Shown here one piece after another: positions 5,476 through 5,843 of a stretch of 5,843 nt of DNA. The notes below the pieces were generated by a model that was not told the origin of the DNA, did not search any database, and saw only the letters and a list, made by a program, of their open reading frames with translations. The stretch is from Candidatus Stygibacter frigidus (GTDB lineage Bacteria > Cloacimonadota > Cloacimonadia > Cloacimonadales > TCS61): contig JAVCCT010000126.1 of assembly GCA_030765325.1 (NCBI GenBank), forward strand, positions 1 through 5,843. Direction: 5' to 3'. Within the stretch, counting starts at the first letter, position 1. Each line of letters starts with the position of its first letter. A program made the position numbers and the translations under genes.

Positions 5476-5802
5476 ATAACAGCAGAAGAAGAAGAAGACA
5501 CACTGCCAGAAGTGAATAGTAATATTCACTGCTATCCCAATCCATTTATGCTCTCAAACAGCCGCTCAAATTTGAGCATTCAATTGTATCCGCAAACAGC
5601 AGGAGCTACCAGAATATCATTATATAACCTGCGTGGACAATTGATAGAGAATATCTACACGGGCTGGATGGAAGCAGAACCTCAGACTATTAGCTGGTCA
5701 GCAGGAACTGGAGCACGGGATATTCCCAGTGGAATATATCTGATCAGTATGGAGCAATCCGGGTCAGTGCAGTCAGCTCAGAAGCTATTACTTATAAAAT
5801 AA
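4282..5802 (+). CDS. Secreted repeat surface protein with C-terminal type IX-like sorting domain, C-terminal fragment
   Basis: This frame is open from 4282. Its first possible start is ATG 4420, which has no Shine-Dalgarno and lies inside a repeat, so it is the rest of the gene beginning at 3953. It carries about four more beta-sandwich repeats, opening at IGGEISGTV (about 4315), FTVSGTV (4621), SISGNIS (4933) and FTIDGVI (5230). Each has SGxYxxxxIPAGEY-like or related turns of the carboxypeptidase-regulatory/SpaA-like type. An acidic linker (AEEEEDTLPE, about 5486-5515) precedes the C-terminal domain. That domain starts at YPNPF (5533-5547), continues with ISLYNLRGQLIE and IPSGIYLISM, and ends in KLLLIK. 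This is the T9SS type A (Por) sorting-domain pattern, which directs export across the outer membrane and surface attachment or release. No catalytic domain is visible; an adhesive or structural role is inferred. The secretion machinery is not in this window. Confidence 0.85.
   Translation, partial: YRFLLEYQETQIGGEISGTVLTETSTPVAGLEVYFYGIYGSYWNTYMTVTNESGEFSFSEVIPGTYIMFLEQYPGYQHYFWEDCHSMQQADIIDIQPGMVLEDLVLQLVPAPNFTVSGTVRESSGGNTFPVESALVSGYAMNCWGDGEFFQVITDEYGHYNAVTSSGRYWLYSTKNGYFDQYWEGVGSFDDATPLHINQDLENIDFLLTSTQDPQDNSISGNISADGEEPGIPCLVIVIASDEDDDWSETTLSESSGYYYIDEIPAGEYYVVMMTTTTPPVYYPEGYDWENAEIVNIEGNVTGIDFQLDNMSQNGVFTIDGVITDSDRDPIAGASVIFFNEQGFPVSYGISNAEGDYSAVSIETGNYSILASKIFYESENVELSITEDDSLDFVITQIITAEEEEDTLPEVNSNIHCYPNPFMLSNSRSNLSIQLYPQTAGATRISLYNLRGQLIENIYTGWMEAEPQTISWSAGTGARDIPSGIYLISMEQSGSVQSAQKLLLIK
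4285..4297 (+). other. Frameshift joint: single missing T splits the surface-protein gene
   Basis: The sequence reads ATA-GAT-TCC-TGT-TAG. With one more T after GAT it would read ATA-GAT-TTC-CTG-TTA-GAA, encoding I-D-F-L-L-E. The same joint in other repeats of this protein is ATT-GAT-TTT-CTG-CTG (about 4891-4905) and ATA-GAT-TTT-CAG-TTG (about 5191-5205). The downstream frame is open from 4282, so the two frames overlap here. There is no X-XXY-YYZ slippery heptamer, which argues against programmed frameshifting. The choice is between a real mutation and a consensus error in a short T-run. Confidence 0.85.
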
Positions 5803-5806
5803 AAAA

Positions 5807-5829
5807 TGACCGGTTGGGGAAACCGGTCA
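5807..5829. terminator. Strong hairpin after the surface-protein gene (A-tract on left only)
   Basis: TGACCGGTT (5807-5815) pairs perfectly with AACCGGTCA (5821-5829) around a GGGGA loop, five bases after the stop codon. An A-run (5801-5806) lies on the left, and no T-run follows on the right. As an intrinsic terminator it is therefore complete only for minus-strand transcripts entering from the right. For the plus-strand gene it would be an mRNA-stabilising or attenuating hairpin, or an imperfect terminator. Confidence 0.55.
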
Positions 5830-5833
5830 CATG

Positions 5834-5841
5834 AAAGGAGG
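5834..5841 (+). promoter_or_regulatory. Shine-Dalgarno for a gene beyond the right edge
   Basis: AAAGGAGG is a near-perfect ribosome binding site directly after the hairpin, ending two bases before the window end. A plus-strand gene probably starts just outside, within about 10 bases. The alternative, that ATG 5831 is itself a start, is less likely because it has no ribosome binding site. Confidence 0.5.
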
Positions 5842-5843
5842 CC

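Noticed and set aside
4420..5802. The downstream frame as an independent gene starting at ATG 4420
   Set aside because: There is no ribosome binding site or signal peptide, the start lies in the middle of a beta-sandwich repeat, and the open frame continues upstream to 4282 with in-register repeat sequence.

Overview
The window reads as a chromosomal piece of an A/T-rich, Gram-negative bacterium of the Fibrobacteres-Chlorobi-Bacteroidetes (FCB) group. Two outer-membrane/secretion signatures point there: an Omp85 (BamA-type) beta-barrel, and a surface protein ending in a YPNPF-type C-terminal sorting domain of the type IX (Por) secretion kind. Most genes have clear Shine-Dalgarno sites, and a -24/-12 (sigma-54) promoter motif is present. 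True Bacteroidetes usually lack strong Shine-Dalgarno sites, so a Cloacimonadota-like lineage is my best guess. That placement is inference, not something the sequence proves.

Layout, left to right. (1) Positions 1-772 hold the 3' end of an Omp85-family outer-membrane barrel gene that starts outside the window. (2) Positions 899-2846 hold a two-gene unit: an AAA15/ABC-type ATPase overlapping by 17 bp a RloB-family Toprim-like protein. Together they look like an RloA-RloB/AbiL-type abortive-infection (phage defence) pair. The first three quarters of the ATPase gene are much more A/T-rich than the barrel gene, and its last quarter is not. (3) Positions 2875-3273 hold, on the minus strand, a YbgC/FadM-like hotdog acyl-CoA thioesterase with its own good ribosome binding site and a plausible promoter. 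(4) Positions 3286-3952 form a long non-coding divergent region. Its left half contains a GC-rich palindromic element with two 10-bp perfect stems, probably a dispersed repeat. Its right half is A/T-rich and carries possible activator palindromes and a full-match sigma-54 promoter motif overlapping a near-consensus sigma-70 promoter. (5) Positions 3953-5802 hold a secreted multi-domain protein: signal peptide, about five beta-sandwich repeats of about 100 residues, and a C-terminal sorting domain. A one-base deletion near 4288 splits it into two reading frames. (6) A 9-bp hairpin and a Shine-Dalgarno sequence at the right edge introduce another gene beyond the window.

The ATPase and RloB genes almost certainly act together. 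No functional link is visible between this defence-like pair, the thioesterase and the surface protein. The observations most worth following up are the sigma-54 motif in front of a sorting-domain protein, the single-base frameshift in that protein, the defence pair with its composition break, and the palindromic intergenic element.
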